6,617 bases of DNA from contig JBIQID010000146.1 in the NCBI GenBank assembly GCA_044508215.1, positions 1-6,617 on the forward strand, given 5' to 3'. Shown one piece after another: positions 5,620-6,617 of the stretch. The notes beneath the pieces are model-generated. The model worked only from the letters and a program-made list of their open reading frames with translations. It did no database searches and was not told where the DNA came from. Positions within the stretch are counted from its first letter, which is position 1, and each line of letters opens with the position of its first letter. A program made the position numbers and the translations under genes. Origin of the DNA: JAEZFI01 sp044508215 (GTDB lineage: Bacteria > Actinomycetota > Acidimicrobiia > Acidimicrobiales > Microtrichaceae).

Positions 5620-6617
5620 CGACGGTGTTCGTGGAGGTCACCAACACCCTCGAGGTGCCGTTCCTCACCGGGCTGCAACGGGTCACCCGCGAGCTGCTGG
5701 CCCGCCTTCCATGCGAGGGGAACCTGGCGTTCGTGCCCGTGCGGTGGTGCGAGGTGGTGGGCGCCCACCGCCGCCTGACCCAGGCCGAGGCGGAGCAGCT
5801 CGCGTCAGGTGTGCGCGAGCTGCCGCGGTCCCGTGTCGCTCGTCGAGCGAAGCGGGCGATCGAGGAGGCCCGGCAGCGGAAGGCCCGCCCCCAGCTGGAG
5901 GCGCTCCGCATCGCGCCACCGTGGCCGGAGGACGTCGTGTGGTTCGACGTCGAGGCCACCTGGCACAGCCCGAAGCCGCGCCACGAGCTGCTGCCGGAGC
6001 TGCTCCAGGCGGGGATCCGCACCGCTGCCCTGGTCGCGGACGTGTTCCCCGTGCGCCATCCCGAGTGGTTCGAGCACCACGCCCGCGAACGGTTCCAGGC
6101 ACACCTCGACGCCCACCTCGCCGCTGGGAGCCACCTCGTGTGCATCTCGGAACACACCCGGTCGGAGGTGCTCGCCGTCGCCCACGAGCGGGGACTGGAG
6201 CCCAGCGCGGATGTCATCACCCTTGGTGCCGACTTCCACGCCGGGCCTGTCGGCCACCTGCCGCCCGAGCTGTCCGGGCTGCGCGTGCTGCTGAACGTGT
6301 CCACGCTGGAGCCGCGCAAGAACCAGGCGCTCCTCCTCGAGGTCTTCGACCAGGTGCGGGGCGCCCACCCGGACGCCGCGCTGGTGCTGGTCGGCAAGCA
6401 GGGCTGGCACGTGGACCACCTGGTCCGGAAGATCCGCCACCACCACGAGCACGGCCGCACCCTGTTCTGGTTCGAGGGTGTCGACGACCCGACGCTCCTC
6501 GCGCTGTACCGCCACGCCCACCTGTCACTGGTGCCGAGCTTCGCCGAGGGCTTCGGTGCCCCGGTCGTGGAGGCGCTGGCCCAGCAGGTGCCCACGATCT
6601 GCAGCACCGGCGGCGCG
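5616..6617 (+). CDS. GT-B family 4 glycosyltransferase, second of the tandem pair, truncated by window end
   Basis: 334 residues are visible with no stop; by comparison with the preceding paralogue about 65-70 residues are missing. It begins at ATG, sharing ATGA with the upstream stop, so translation is coupled. The N-terminus VFVEVTNTL and TGLQRVTREL match the paralogue and the TGIQR-type family. LVADVFPVRHPEWF starts at 139, NVSTLEPRKN spans 227-236, and the E-x7-E pair in EGFGAPVVEA is Glu311/Glu319. It ends at STGGA, the start of the last conserved donor-domain segment. The protein lacks the basic insert of its neighbour. Such tandem family 4 pairs usually add successive sugars to one glycan, so more polysaccharide genes probably lie to the right. 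The specific sugar and acceptor cannot be told. Confidence 0.87.
   Translation, partial: MTTVFVEVTNTLEVPFLTGLQRVTRELLARLPCEGNLAFVPVRWCEVVGAHRRLTQAEAEQLASGVRELPRSRVARRAKRAIEEARQRKARPQLEALRIAPPWPEDVVWFDVEATWHSPKPRHELLPELLQAGIRTAALVADVFPVRHPEWFEHHARERFQAHLDAHLAAGSHLVCISEHTRSEVLAVAHERGLEPSADVITLGADFHAGPVGHLPPELSGLRVLLNVSTLEPRKNQALLLEVFDQVRGAHPDAALVLVGKQGWHVDHLVRKIRHHHEHGRTLFWFEGVDDPTLLALYRHAHLSLVPSFAEGFGAPVVEALAQQVPTICSTGGA

Noticed and set aside
4811..6607. 598-codon open frame on the minus strand
   Set aside because: Antisense to both glycosyltransferases, rich in Arg, Ser and Pro, with no recognisable motif; a codon-bias artefact.

Overview
The window is about 70% G+C throughout and looks like a chromosomal segment of an actinobacterium. 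Leaderless-type starts, GTG start codons and mycobacterial-type steroid and CoA genes support this. A deep-branching lineage such as Acidimicrobiia is my guess, not something the sequence proves. Seven protein genes fill almost all of it: four are recognisable CoA or steroid metabolism genes, one is an unusual AAA+ protein, and two are tandem glycosyltransferases. There are no RNA genes, insertion sequences, CRISPR arrays or other mobile elements that I can see.

Left part (1-1569). A crotonase-fold protein closely resembling EchA20, the ring-D hydrolase of actinobacterial steroid C/D-ring degradation, runs leftward off the window edge. It is divergent from a short-chain dehydrogenase (SDR) of the kind found beside echA20 in Mycobacterium (Rv3549c, from memory). 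They share a 64-bp intergenic region with two tightly packed opposing promoters and a perfect 5-5-5 inverted repeat that could be an operator.

Middle (1592-2494, minus strand). A 300-aa AAA+ domain protein is convergent with the SDR gene. Its Walker A, Walker B, sensor 1 and arginine-finger positions are all altered, so it is probably a pseudo-ATPase.

Right-middle (2630-4284). A DUF35 OB-fold protein overlaps by 4 bp an SCP-x/lipid-transfer-type thiolase. Such pairs form complexes acting on acyl-CoAs. This pair resembles the Rv1628c/Rv1627c pair of M. tuberculosis (recalled, not searched). The DUF35 protein has lost most zinc-finger cysteines, and the thiolase keeps its nucleophilic cysteine but lacks the C-terminal thiolase motifs.

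Right end (4330-6617). Two paralogous GT-B (family 4) glycosyltransferases follow in the same direction. They are coupled to each other by a 4-bp overlap, and the second is cut by the window end. They probably act in surface polysaccharide synthesis and mark a change of theme from CoA metabolism.

Three of the genes (SDR, AAA+, DUF35) have a TANNNT box exactly 6 nt before the start codon, the signature of leaderless transcripts. The other starts rely on Shine-Dalgarno sequences or translational coupling.
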